DNA from: DATAXP01 sp036272935
GTDB taxonomy: Bacteria; Planctomycetota; Planctomycetia; Pirellulales; PNKZ01
Direction: 5' to 3'
Length of the DNA stretch: 22,558 bases
NCBI GenBank assembly: GCA_036272935.1
Contig: DATAXP010000099.1
Location: 1-22,558, forward strand
Position 1 is the stretch's first letter. Every line of letters begins with the position of its first letter. A program made the translations under genes and the position numbers. Positions 7,574 through 17,100 of this stretch are shown here, in pieces. Under the pieces are notes generated by a model, which did no database searches, was not told where the DNA came from, and saw only the letters and a program-made list of their open reading frames with translations.

Positions 7574-8065
7574 CTTCTAACCCAGTCCGATCGAGAATTC
7601 TACGACGAATACATTACGTTTCATCGACGCTGGGGCCTCGACACGATGGCTACCTGGGACCTACCAGTTCCCATGCGGCCAGAACTCATGATGCCTGGCC
7701 TTTACCCGTTGTCGAAGGTCGCCGGCGCTGGCGGCGTGGTCTTCGTGCCATGGCACCTGCTACGCGACAAGAGCATTACGTTGCAAGAACTTGCCGAGCA
7801 ACAGGGATCGTTAGGCATGGCCGAGGAATTGGCGGAGTGGGTTGATGGACGGCCAAAAAACTGGGGATTCGATCGCTATTCCATGATGTTCAAGCTGTAT
7901 GTGTGGTTAGAACTCGCGTTGAAGTCGCGCTACGCTGCTCGCATGAAAGGTAGGCAAGAGCGGCTTGATCTTGCGATCAGTTATTTTCTTTCCGCAGGAA
8001 CGGATGACGATGATGCTGCTGCAGAGCGGATGTGCAGTCCGTCAAGAAGGTCCGGCTTGAAATGA
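7574..8065 (+). pseudogene. Conserved planctomycete-type protein lacking its 5' end
   Basis: An ATG at 7646 gives 139 residues (MATWDLPVPMRPEL...), but the same frame stays open upstream and reads LLTQSDREFYDEYI and FHRRWGLDT directly into it. That stretch looks like real protein and belongs to the same family segment. The frame has no usable start before a stop at 7493, so the gene appears to have lost its 5' part. Downstream the protein continues with VVFVPWHLLRDKSITLQEL, WVDGRPKNWGFDRY and KLYVWLELALKSRY, then an acidic tail. I recall this as a conserved hypothetical family of planctomycete mobile regions, often near small regulators. Its function is unknown. It is the last thing before the SNF2-Wadjet block, so the truncation may mark an island edge. 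A short intact gene from 7646 remains possible. Confidence 0.5.
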
Positions 8066-8235
8066 GTCGCAGGCTAAGGATCGGGAACGCGCCTTGATTT
8101 GCGCGCGAATGATAGACGGGCAGTCGTACGTCAGATGCCGTGAACTCCGGTGTCCCCAACAATTTGTCGACCCTAAAAGAAACTCGCGGTCCCTTCGACC
8201 TGGTAGGTGCCCGTGACTGATAACGCCGTGCGAAC

Positions 8236-10989
8236 TCAGGTTTGTATCCGCTGCGGGCCGACATTGTCGGCTGCTGTCCCACCGACCAATAATTGAGCGA
8301 ACGTTCGAGCAAGTTGGTCGAGCGATCCGCGGTCGGGCAGACTGAGCGCCAAGTGAACCTTGCCGTCGGCGGTATGGTCCACGCAGGCGTCGAGGCAGCG
8401 ACGTACGCCGGCAACTAACTCCTCGGGGGGCGTCGGAGCGGCGTGGTTCGATACAAGTTCGCCCAGCAGTTTGAATGCGGCGCCCAACAACTCGCCGCCG
8501 GCGGCCGCGACGCGTTCGCGATGTTCGGCGGCGTCGACATTTGCTGGCTGCACCGCCGGATTGATTGGCTCGGTCGATTGATCCCGGGCCGCTTCGGGCC
8601 GCGCGCCGAGCAACACTTCGAGCCGGCTCTTGAGCTCGTCCATCCCGCTCACAAGGTCGACCTTCTCGACGTCGGAATCGGCATCGAGCGCCGCCAGCGC
8701 CAAATCTTTCTTCGCCGCCAGTGTCGACAGCAGGTTTTCCTCGATCGTGCGTTCCGTGACGAGCACGAACACTTGCACGCTGCGCAACTGTCCCATGCGA
8801 TGCGCCCGCGCGACGCGCTGTTCAAGCACCGCCGGATTCCAGGGCAGATCGACGTTGATCACCGTGTCGGCCGCCTGCAAGTTCAGGCCCGTCGAGCCGG
8901 CGTTCGTGGTCAAGAACAGCCGGCAGCGCGGATCGGTCTGGAACTGATGCACCAGCTCCTGGCGCTTCTTTTGCGGAACGCCGCCGTCGAGACGCACAAA
9001 CTCCAACTTGCGCTTCTTCAGCAGCGGTTGGATCAGATCGAGCATCGTCGTCCACTCGGAGAACACGATCACCTTGCGGTCGTCCTCCTCGAAAATGCGA
9101 TCGATCAGTTCGTCGAGATGCTCCAGCTTGGTCGAGTATCCGGGCCGCTGCTTATCGACCAGGTAGGTGCTGTCGGCGGCCATGCGGCAGGCCATCAGCG
9201 CTCGTTGCAGTCGGAGCAGATCCATTTCGTTGATGAACCTTTTGCGCGTGATCTGGGCCACGATCTGCATGTGGCAAGCGTGCAGCGCCAGTTGCTCGTC
9301 GCTCGGCGCAATGCGGACGAACTCGGTGACGCACGGCGGCAGCTCGAGCTTGACGCTTTCGCGCGTCCGCCTGAGCAGCACCGGCTCGAGCGCCTCGCGC
9401 AGCTCGCCGAGGTTCTGATAGCCTAGGACTTTGCCTTTTTCGTCGAGCACCCGGTGCTTGTTGAAGAAGCGAAACCCGGGGCCCAATCGGCGGCCGTCAA
9501 CGAACTGCACGATCGAGTACAGGTCGTCGAGCCGGTTTTCCAACGGCGTGCCCGAGAGGACCAGGGCGAACCGCGACCGCAGTCCCTTGACGACCCGGCT
9601 GGTTTTCGTTTCCCAGTTCTTGATCCGCTGCCCTTCGTCGAGCATGATCAGATCCCATTCGGTGGCTTCGATCGCCAGGATATCGCGGAGCACCTGCTCG
9701 TAGTTGCACACGGTGAAGAAGCAGTCGCAGGCATACTGGCCGGCGCGCTGGGCCAACGCGCCGCCGATCAGTTGCACGTCGCGATCGCAGAACCGGTGAA
9801 TCTCGCTGCGCCACTGCGATTTCAGCGACGCCGGGCAGATAATCAGCACCTTCTTGATCTCGGCTTCGCGCGCGAGCATTTCGGCCACGCCGACGCCCTG
9901 GATGGTCTTGCCCAGCCCCATGTCGTCGGCCAGGATCGCTCGTCCGGCGCCGGCTGCGAACGCGACGCCGTCGAGCTGATAGGGGAGCAGCGGCACTTTC
10001 AGCAACGACGACCGCAAGGGATGGCTGGCCGGATCACGGCGGATTTCGGCGACGACGCCTTTCATCCGCTGCTGAAACAAGCGTTGCTGAATGAACTCTT
10101 CCGCGTCGGGATGGACCCGCACTTCGTGGCCCATCGCTTGCAGCCGCCCCAGCCGGCGCATGAGATCGGCGACGTTCTCGATTGCGCGGCCCGCCAGCGG
10201 CGTTACGATCGCCGCCACGTCGTCGGGCATTCGCTCGGGCGTCAGCAAATGAAGCGTCACGTCGCGCTGGTAACGCAAGTACAACGAAAGCCCGTCGGGG
10301 CGGTAGCGTCGCCCCAGTTGCGCGGGGCTGAATCGCTTTCGGACTTGGCGCGCGACGCGCAGCACGTGCTTGCAGGTCCCCAGCGTGTTGGTGCGGAAGT
10401 CGGGACACGAGCAGTACGACTCGCCGCAGGCCAGGCCTCGCAGCACAACGCGATAGCTCTTGCCGCTGACCTTGTTCAGCACGGTGTATTCGGTCCACGG
10501 CCGCGACGGGTCGAGCGCGCGCACTGTCATCTTTTCTTGCCGGGCGCGCTCGGCCCGCTCGTCGAGCGCACGCTCGATCAATTCGGCCTCGTCGAGGTTT
10601 CGGACCGCAATCCGCGCTCCCGGCACGGCCGCCAGCCCTAGCGACGACTTTTCTTCGAGGAGCAACGAAAAGACCGCCCCCACATGGGCACAGGCGGTCT
10701 CGCAGCGCGTGCAGTTCCAATGCAGCCGGTTGCGCGCCTCGGCCATGAGCGTGATCGTCACGACCACGGGCGTGCCCTCGCCAGGTTTGCTTGGGATTCG
10801 CACGCGGAACAGGTCGTCGCCGAGGTGAACATCGTCGGCGAGCGTGAAGTCCCATAGGTTGGCGTTTTGCTGGATCAGATTTTTTCCATCGTGCCCTAAT
10901 AGCTTGCAGGCTTCGGCGAACGTCAGCCGCGAAAGGCGGTCCTTGAGCGTCAAACGGCCGCTGGGAAGAACGCGGGAATCGGTGGGCAT
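8236..10989 (-). CDS. SWIM-domain SNF2-family DNA-dependent ATPase
   Basis: This 917-residue SF2 translocase probably moves along double-stranded DNA to remodel or strip bound protein. At the N-terminus are a zinc-binding SWIM motif CSCPDF...TCKH (C193, C195, C206, H208) and a similar CTRC...CAH cluster at 93-102. The helicase core follows: PYQLDGV (336-342), Walker A DDMGLGKT (355-362), Walker B DEGQ (451-454, in place of DEAH/DEGH), LSGTPLEN (478-485), TTNAGSTGLNL (694-704) and QRVARAHRMGQ (724-734). A ~130-residue C-terminal tail has no domain I recognise. ATG 10989 has an AGGAG site 9 nt upstream. The gene is divergent from jetA across 214 bp. SNF2 proteins occur in defence systems such as DISARM, but none of the other DISARM genes is present. 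A role with Wadjet is inference from position only. Confidence 0.88.
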   Translation of the reverse strand: MPTDSRVLPSGRLTLKDRLSRLTFAEACKLLGHDGKNLIQQNANLWDFTLADDVHLGDDLFRVRIPSKPGEGTPVVVTITLMAEARNRLHWNCTRCETACAHVGAVFSLLLEEKSSLGLAAVPGARIAVRNLDEAELIERALDERAERARQEKMTVRALDPSRPWTEYTVLNKVSGKSYRVVLRGLACGESYCSCPDFRTNTLGTCKHVLRVARQVRKRFSPAQLGRRYRPDGLSLYLRYQRDVTLHLLTPERMPDDVAAIVTPLAGRAIENVADLMRRLGRLQAMGHEVRVHPDAEEFIQQRLFQQRMKGVVAEIRRDPASHPLRSSLLKVPLLPYQLDGVAFAAGAGRAILADDMGLGKTIQGVGVAEMLAREAEIKKVLIICPASLKSQWRSEIHRFCDRDVQLIGGALAQRAGQYACDCFFTVCNYEQVLRDILAIEATEWDLIMLDEGQRIKNWETKTSRVVKGLRSRFALVLSGTPLENRLDDLYSIVQFVDGRRLGPGFRFFNKHRVLDEKGKVLGYQNLGELREALEPVLLRRTRESVKLELPPCVTEFVRIAPSDEQLALHACHMQIVAQITRKRFINEMDLLRLQRALMACRMAADSTYLVDKQRPGYSTKLEHLDELIDRIFEEDDRKVIVFSEWTTMLDLIQPLLKKRKLEFVRLDGGVPQKKRQELVHQFQTDPRCRLFLTTNAGSTGLNLQAADTVINVDLPWNPAVLEQRVARAHRMGQLRSVQVFVLVTERTIEENLLSTLAAKKDLALAALDADSDVEKVDLVSGMDELKSRLEVLLGARPEAARDQSTEPINPAVQPANVDAAEHRERVAAAGGELLGAAFKLLGELVSNHAAPTPPEELVAGVRRCLDACVDHTADGKVHLALSLPDRGSLDQLARTFAQLLVGGTAADNVGPQRIQT

Positions 10990-11029
10990 GACGGCGCACT
11001 CCTTTGCTCATCGAATATGGCTCGCCGCT

Positions 11030-11075
11030 CCGCGGGACCATCACGCACACGAATGCGTTTCGTGATGCCCCGCGG
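11030..11075. promoter_or_regulatory. 46-bp interrupted palindrome between the SNF2 gene and jetA
   Basis: CCGCGGG (11030-11036) pairs with CCCGCGG (11069-11075), and CATCACG (11039-11045) pairs with CGTGATG (11061-11067), around a 15-nt centre that itself holds ACG-AATG-CGT. It lies 41 bp from the SNF2 start and 129 bp from the jetA start. This is a natural place for an operator controlling both divergent genes, or for a cruciform. The AT-rich tract just after it (11100-11132, with TAGAAT at 11125) may hold the jetA promoter. No regulator gene is seen nearby. Confidence 0.5.
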
Positions 11076-11193
11076 CGACGGGCAACCTGCACCGAGCGGT
11101 AATGTATTCTGTTTTTTCGCTTAGTAGAATAGGCGCGGTCAGCAGCTTAAGGAATCATTGCCCGCCCACGAGTGCGCGGGTGGCGATCAATCG

Positions 11194-11201
11194 GGAGAAG
11201 G
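11194..11201 (+). promoter_or_regulatory. Ribosome binding site setting the jetA start
   Basis: GGAGAAGG lies just ahead of ATG 11204, by far the best Shine-Dalgarno near this gene. It favours 11204 over the upstream in-frame ATG at 11102, whose extra 34 residues lack family character. A CCCGC/GCGGG hairpin (11161-11180) precedes it. Confidence 0.6.
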
Positions 11202-11203
11202 GG

Positions 11204-12769
11204 ATGGGCGCAACGGACGACAATCGCGGTCACGGCGGCCCGAGCACCCTAGGCGATGATGCGTTCATTGGGTTCCGCTATTTGATCGCGGACCGAAGCG
11301 ATCTGTATCGTAGTGTGATCGACGTGTTCACAGAGGCGAAGGCCGAGTTCCGCCTTCACCTTCGGACGGCAGAGATTTACACGTCTTTGCTCGATCGCGG
11401 CCAAAGGGCCTCCGAGGAGGAAACGGTCGCCGTGCTCGATCAATTGGTCAACTGGGGCAACTTGCAGTCGTATCACGACACCTCGGAAGTCGCGACATTG
11501 GCCGACTTTCACCGACGCAAGCTGCTGTACCAGTTGACAGCAGCAGGCGAAGCCGCGCAGCGCGCGGCAGTCGAGTTCCTGAATTGGTTAAGCCGGCCGA
11601 TCGCGCTCGAAGCGGAAGCGCTCGAGCGGATTCATGATTTATTGGACGAATTGAGTCAAATGCTCGACTCGGCCGATCGAGACTCCGGCAAGTTGACCAT
11701 GGTCTTGCGCCAGATTGCGACCGACGCCGAGGGACTCACAGCACAGGCGCAAGGTTTTTTCCGCTGGTTGCACGAGCAGACGTTTTTGCGCGGCGCCGAT
11801 CTCGAAAGCTTCCTGCGCTACAAGGAAAAACTGATCGACTACTTGCAGCGGTTTTTGGCCGAGCTGGCGCTGCAAACGGGGCGCATCGCCGCACGGATCG
11901 ACGCCTTGGAGCCGCGCGCTCTGGAGTTTTTGCAGATTGCCGCCCAGCAGGAAGCCGCCGTGGCATTTGCGCGAGACGACGCCGAACGCCAAAGTTTGGT
12001 TGTCGCGTCGCGAGCGCGCCAGGAACAGCGCTGGCGAGGATTGCGCCGTTGGTTTGTCGGCATCGACGGCGACCCACAAGTGAAACAGCTGCGTGCCGCG
12101 GCCGGCGCGGCAATTCCGCGAGTGTTGGTCATCGCGGGGCAGTTGCACGAGCGACGCGCCTCGCGCAGCGATCGAAGGGCCGACATGCTCGAGTTAGCGG
12201 CATGGTTTCTCGAAGCCGGTGACGATCGCGAGGCGCATCGTCTTTGGTCGTCGGCCTTCGCCACTGGGTCGGTCCGGCACCTACACGTCAACCCGGCGAC
12301 CATCGACGAGCGCGATCAGCAACCGGTTCCCGCGGACCGTAGCTGGCTCGACGCACCGCCGATTTGGATTGCGCCGCAGTTGCGACGTACCGGACGGTCG
12401 CCCGCCGCCGCCCCCGCGCGACGCATTGTCGATCGCGCCGCGGGGCGCCGCGAATTGCGACGGCGCCAGGACGACGAGTTGCAGCGGCTCGCGCGGGCTC
12501 AACGGTCGTTGATCAATCTAGGCCCGCGCCGGCTGGCTGAAATTCAGTATCTGGAAAGCGACGCGATGCATCTGTTGCTGGAGTTGCTCGACAGCGCGGC
12601 AGGCTGCCGCCTGCGCGGCAGCCAAGGGACGGCATTGAGCGACGACGGCAGCTTGAGGATCATGGTCGATTGGAATACACCGCAACAGATCGCGACGATT
12701 GAAACATGCACGGGATATCTGCACTCCCGAGATGCTCACATCCACATTGTCGCCACCGATGATGGCTAG
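11204..12769 (+). CDS. jetA: Wadjet type II JetA (TIGR02677/DUF2397, kleisin-like)
   Basis: The product has 521 residues. After a short polar leader it reads FRYLIADRSDLYRSVIDVF and EAKAEFRLHLRTAEIY, then WGNLQSYHD, and ATLADFHRRKLLYQLTAAGE. This is the conserved N-terminal block of the DUF2397 family. A helical middle (residues ~130-330) and an Arg-rich, low-complexity C-terminal third follow. By family, JetA is the kleisin-like subunit that bridges the JetC ATPase heads and binds JetB. It is the first gene of the operon. ATG 11204 is chosen for its GGAGAAGG site. The jetB start lies 47 bp after the stop. Length fits the family. The type II assignment rests on all four neighbours matching the TIGR02677-02680 cassette. 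Confidence 0.9.
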   Translation: MGATDDNRGHGGPSTLGDDAFIGFRYLIADRSDLYRSVIDVFTEAKAEFRLHLRTAEIYTSLLDRGQRASEEETVAVLDQLVNWGNLQSYHDTSEVATLADFHRRKLLYQLTAAGEAAQRAAVEFLNWLSRPIALEAEALERIHDLLDELSQMLDSADRDSGKLTMVLRQIATDAEGLTAQAQGFFRWLHEQTFLRGADLESFLRYKEKLIDYLQRFLAELALQTGRIAARIDALEPRALEFLQIAAQQEAAVAFARDDAERQSLVVASRARQEQRWRGLRRWFVGIDGDPQVKQLRAAAGAAIPRVLVIAGQLHERRASRSDRRADMLELAAWFLEAGDDREAHRLWSSAFATGSVRHLHVNPATIDERDQQPVPADRSWLDAPPIWIAPQLRRTGRSPAAAPARRIVDRAAGRRELRRRQDDELQRLARAQRSLINLGPRRLAEIQYLESDAMHLLLELLDSAAGCRLRGSQGTALSDDGSLRIMVDWNTPQQIATIETCTGYLHSRDAHIHIVATDDG

Positions 12770-12816
12770 TGCCGCGGCACAGCTTCGACCTCGATGCTTC
12801 ATAATAGAGAAATGAC

Positions 12817-14109
12817 ATGGCCATTGACATCACGGAAGGAATGGGGGCGAATGAGGTATTGTCGCATTCGCGTGCTGGGCGCAGCCTGACGGCGGCAGCG
12901 CGTTTGCGGCAAGCCGCCAGCGAGTCGGAGCTTGTCGAACGCCAAGCTGCGCTCCGCGCGCTGCTGCGCCAGCCGATCCTGCCTGCTGTCGGGGAGACGG
13001 CGGATGACTATCGGCTGGTCTGGCGGCACGCCGAGGCGCTACGATTATGGTTAATGCGCATGACCGGCTGGACTTTGGCCCTGCACGGGGAATTGGCCCG
13101 CCTGCGCAAGACTCCCCAAGTCTGCGAGGACGTCACACGCGCCGCCCGTGACGCGAACGGCCAACCGTTGACGCGCCGCCGCTACGCGCTGTTGTGCCTG
13201 CTGCTGGCGGTGCTCGAAGGCGAGGATCGTCAGACCACGCTCAGCCAGGTCGCTGAGCGCATCGCGCTAGTGGCCGGCGGCACCGAACGCCTGCGCAATC
13301 TTGGCTTTCAGTTCGATCTGATTTCACAAGATTGCCGCCGCGACCTGGTCTGCACGATCCAACTGCTGGTGGAAGTTGGGGTCATGTCGCGCGACGACGG
13401 CGACGATCAAGAGTTCATCCGCGGCAGCGGCGATGCTCTGTACCGCATCCATCGGCCGATGCTCGCCTCGATGCTATGCGTCAGCCGAGGCCCTTCCACA
13501 TTGCCGCCACTGGAGTGGCCTGAGCGCCTGATGACGCTTCACGAGTGCGACATGCCTGACTCGGACGAAGCGCAGAATCGGTATCTTCGCCATCGACTGA
13601 TAACGCGTCTGCTCGAACAGCCGGTCGTTTATTTCGATCAGCTGACGGAACGAGAGCTTGCGTACCTGACAAATCAGCGGAACTATCTCCTGCGCGAGAT
13701 TGAGGCAGCGACCGGACTCGTTCCAGAGATTCGCCGCGAAGGAATCGCCTTGCTTGACAAAATCGGCGACTTGAGCGACATCAGCCTTCCCGAGGCCGGA
13801 ACTTTAGGACACGCCACACTGCTTTTGGCAGAATGGTTGGCGGCGAAACTCCGGTCGGCAGCGTCGGATTCCGCAGCAAGTGCTGTGGGCTCGGGGATCG
13901 AGCCGACCGCCGTCGAGGAACGAATGGTAGAGCTAGCAATGGAACACCGCGAGCACTGGAAACGCGGCGTCGAACAGCCCTCGGTCCGCCAGGCGATCCT
14001 GCGGGAGGCACTCGACCGCTTGGAAGCCTTGGGATTGATCGAGATTCGCCGCGGCCGCATCGTGCCTCGCCCGGCAATCGCCCGTTACGCTCTGGAGAAC
14101 GCCGCATGA
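12817..14109 (+). CDS. jetB: Wadjet type II JetB (TIGR02678/DUF2398, KITE-like)
   Basis: The product has 430 residues. Family landmarks are ERQAALRALLRQPILPAVG, then YRLVWRHAEALRLWLMRMTG, TRAARDANGQPLTRRRYALL and LAVLEGEDRQTTLSQVAERI, all typical of DUF2398. The N-terminal half is helical with a winged-helix look. The C-terminal part (HREHWKRGVEQ, EALGLIEIRRGRIVPRPAI) looks like a second winged helix. By family, JetB is the KITE-like dimer that docks on the JetA kleisin and contacts DNA. ATG 12817 follows a weak AGAGA. An in-frame ATG at 12841 is an alternative. The stop overlaps the jetC start as ATGA (14106-14109), indicating translational coupling. No damage is seen. Confidence 0.9.
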   Translation: MAIDITEGMGANEVLSHSRAGRSLTAAARLRQAASESELVERQAALRALLRQPILPAVGETADDYRLVWRHAEALRLWLMRMTGWTLALHGELARLRKTPQVCEDVTRAARDANGQPLTRRRYALLCLLLAVLEGEDRQTTLSQVAERIALVAGGTERLRNLGFQFDLISQDCRRDLVCTIQLLVEVGVMSRDDGDDQEFIRGSGDALYRIHRPMLASMLCVSRGPSTLPPLEWPERLMTLHECDMPDSDEAQNRYLRHRLITRLLEQPVVYFDQLTERELAYLTNQRNYLLREIEAATGLVPEIRREGIALLDKIGDLSDISLPEAGTLGHATLLLAEWLAAKLRSAASDSAASAVGSGIEPTAVEERMVELAMEHREHWKRGVEQPSVRQAILREALDRLEALGLIEIRRGRIVPRPAIARYALENAA

Positions 14110-17100
14110 TCGGCACGGATGGGCAGTCCCACGGGGCAGGTCCGCCAGGCTTGGGTGCGTGCGATTGGGCCGACGAGATTCTTTCCGGACGCTTGCCGTC
14201 TCCCCGGCGCGAGCGGTGGCAGCCTTCGCGAGCGGGGCTGCTCAACATCTTTCTGTTCGAAGACGAACGCTTCCCCTTCGCCGACGGACGCTTGCTGTTG
14301 CGCGGCACCAATGGAACCGGCAAAAGCCGGGTGCTCGCCTTCTTATTGCCGTTTCTTCTCGACGCCAATTTGCACAGTACGCGAATGGAGCCCGATCGCG
14401 ATCCGACCCGCCAGGTGGCTTGGAACCTGCTGATGGCCGAGCACCACGACCGACTGGGGTATAGTTGGACTGAGTTCGGCCGGCTCGATGCCGAGCAAGG
14501 GCCGCAGTTTGTCACTTTGGGTTGTGGATTGCGCGCGGTCGAGGATCGGGGAATCGTTGACGTCTGGTATTTCATTACCCCGCGCCGCATCGACGCCGAT
14601 CTATCCCTCATCACGCTGCAGCATGTCGCACTAACACGGCGACAACTCGCCGAGGCACTCGGCGATCAAGGGCGCGTGTTTGAACGGGCGACCGATTATC
14701 GCCGCGCCGTGGACGAGCAGCTTTTTCACCTCGGCGACCGTTATGACGATCTCATCGAACTGCTGCTTTCATTGCGGCAGCCACAATTGGCCAAGAAGAT
14801 GGACCCCGACGCGCTCGAGTCGGCGCTGCGAAATTCGTTGCCGCCGCTGTCGGAATCGTTGCTCGGGACCGCGGCCGACGCGTTTCGATCGCTCGACGTC
14901 GATCGCCGTCAGCTACAGGCCTGCCGCCATGCGCATGCGGAAATCGAAGGATTCCTGAACCCTTATCGCCGGCACGTGCGGATCGGCTTGCTGCGCGTGG
15001 CCGACGAGGTCCGCAAGTCGCAGCATGCTTATGAAAAAGCATGCCGTGCATCGCGCGAGCTCGATCAACAAATCGCACAACTAACGGAAGCGCTTCAGCA
15101 GCATGAAGCCGCGCAAGCCGAGGCGCAGTCTGAAATCGCCGCGGCACAAGCAACTATGAACGCACTGCGGGCGAGTGACGCTGCGCGATCGGCCGAACGC
15201 CTCACCGAAAAGAACGATTTCGTGCAGCGTGCCGAGCGCACGAGCCAACAATTAAACGCAGCCTGGGACCGAGCGAAGGCACATGCGGAACAATCGTCGC
15301 AGCATGCCGCTAAGTCCGCTCAACGAATGGTCGCCTCGCGCAAGCGCGTCAACCAGCAATCGGCGCAGGCGGCGACGTTGGCCGCGCCAGATGCCCTGGT
15401 GCGGAATCATCACGAACAGATTTCGTCACTTTGCGGCAGCGAAACCATTGACGAGCAATCTCTTGCCGTGGCGTGTGATACCGCCGCAAAAGAGACGCGC
15501 CGTTGGCAGCGGCATGCCCAACATCTATGTCTCGCCAACGCGGCGATTGTACAGCAACTCGCACGGCTGAACGAATCGCAAGCTGCCTTGAACCTGCACG
15601 AGGCTGATCTGCAGCGACGGCGCGAAGCTGTCCACAATGCGGCCGACGCGCTGGTCAAAGCACGCGCCGCGCTGTGGCAAAACATTGAACGCTGGTTCGG
15701 CGAAGCGAACGAATTAATGGACGGCGCAACGCCGTTGGCGGAGATCGAACCGCAATGGTCGACATGGGCTGACCGGCCCGAGGACAACGGTCCGATAGCG
15801 TCGTTCGTGGATGAGGCCTATCGCCGTCGAACGGCCACGTTGGCCGCGGAAATCGCCCCCCGGATCAGGCGTGTCAATTGCTCGAAGTTCGCAAGCAACA
15901 GGTTCTCGGGGAGTTGCGGCAGATCGAGTCAGGAGCAGAGTTGCTACCGCATTGTCCTCTGCTACGAGACCCCGGCGGCCGTGCGGGCCGCCGCGGAGCG
16001 GCCTTTTGGCGGCTCGTCGATTTCGCTCCCACGGTTCCTGGGTCAGAACATGCAGGCTGGGAAGCCGCGCTCGAATCGAGTGGCTTGCTCGACGCCTGGT
16101 TGTATCCGGACGGCCGGCTGGAAACCGTTGATAATGACACGCTGCTGATCGTCGATGGCGAGCCGCTTTCCGCCGAGCGGCAGTTGGCACAGGTGCTCGC
16201 TCCGGATAGCTCCGCATTGCCGGAAGGGATTTCGCGCGAATTGATAATCGCGATCCTCATGCGCATCGGCGTCGGCCGGGGAGCCGGACGCATTTGGGTC
16301 GATCGCAGCGGCCGGTGGCAGAACGGTCCGTTAACTGGGCATGGCGCCAAGGAGGACGCCGAATTCATTGGCGCTGCCGCTCGGCAGCGACATCGTCAAC
16401 GGCGGATGCGCATCCTGGCCGCGGAATTGACCGAATGCCAGCGCGAAGAACAGCGATTACAGCACTTGGCCGAGGAATTGAAAGCGGCCCAGCAGCGTCT
16501 GGAGAACCAGCATCAATCGCTGCCTTCCAACGAAGGCTTCCGCCTTGCATCCACTGCTCTGGCCGCCGACGAGCAATGCGCGGCTGAAGCGCAGCATGCC
16601 TGCTTCGACGCAGCGAAGCGCGAACAAGCGGAACGTCAGCAGTGGGTCGGTCTGATCGAGCAGCGCAACCGTGACGCGCAGGACATGGGACTGAGTCGCT
16701 GGTCCGAGGACCCGCAGGCACTGATCGCGCAGCTTGATCAATATCTGGCGGCGCTGCAAATCCTCCAGCGCGACTCCGCCGATTTTTTCGGTGCGCTCCG
16801 GGATCAAGCCGATGCGCAGGATGCCTCAACCCAAGCCGCCGAGTCGCTTCACCTCGCCGAGCAACATCGGGCGGCGGCACGACGCGATTTCGAGCAGCAA
16901 AGAACCGAGCTGGAAACACTCACCCGCACGCTGGGAGCTGAGGCCGCGGAAATCACCCGGCAGATCGACGCCGCCGGGCAGCGGTTGCAAGCTGCCGACG
17001 CGCGTCGTGACGAACATCTTAACCAGGCCGGCGAAGCGCGCGGCCGACTGGACATTCAAGGCGGCTTGGTCGCAGCGCACGGCCACGAGATCCAGCAAAC

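Noticed and set aside
8236..10989. DISARM system based on the SNF2 gene
   Set aside because: No DNA methyltransferase, DUF1998 or phospholipase-D gene is nearby, and SNF2 proteins with SWIM motifs are widespread outside DISARM.
10034..11092. 352-residue minus-strand ORF over the SNF2 N-terminus
   Set aside because: Arg/Ala-rich shadow frame; the SWIM and helicase motifs are all in the other frame.
15852..15864. Programmed -1 ribosomal frameshift in jetC
   Set aside because: The C run is not in the phase needed for an X-XXY-YYZ slippery heptamer (zero-frame codons GCC CCC CGG), and no family precedent is known to me.
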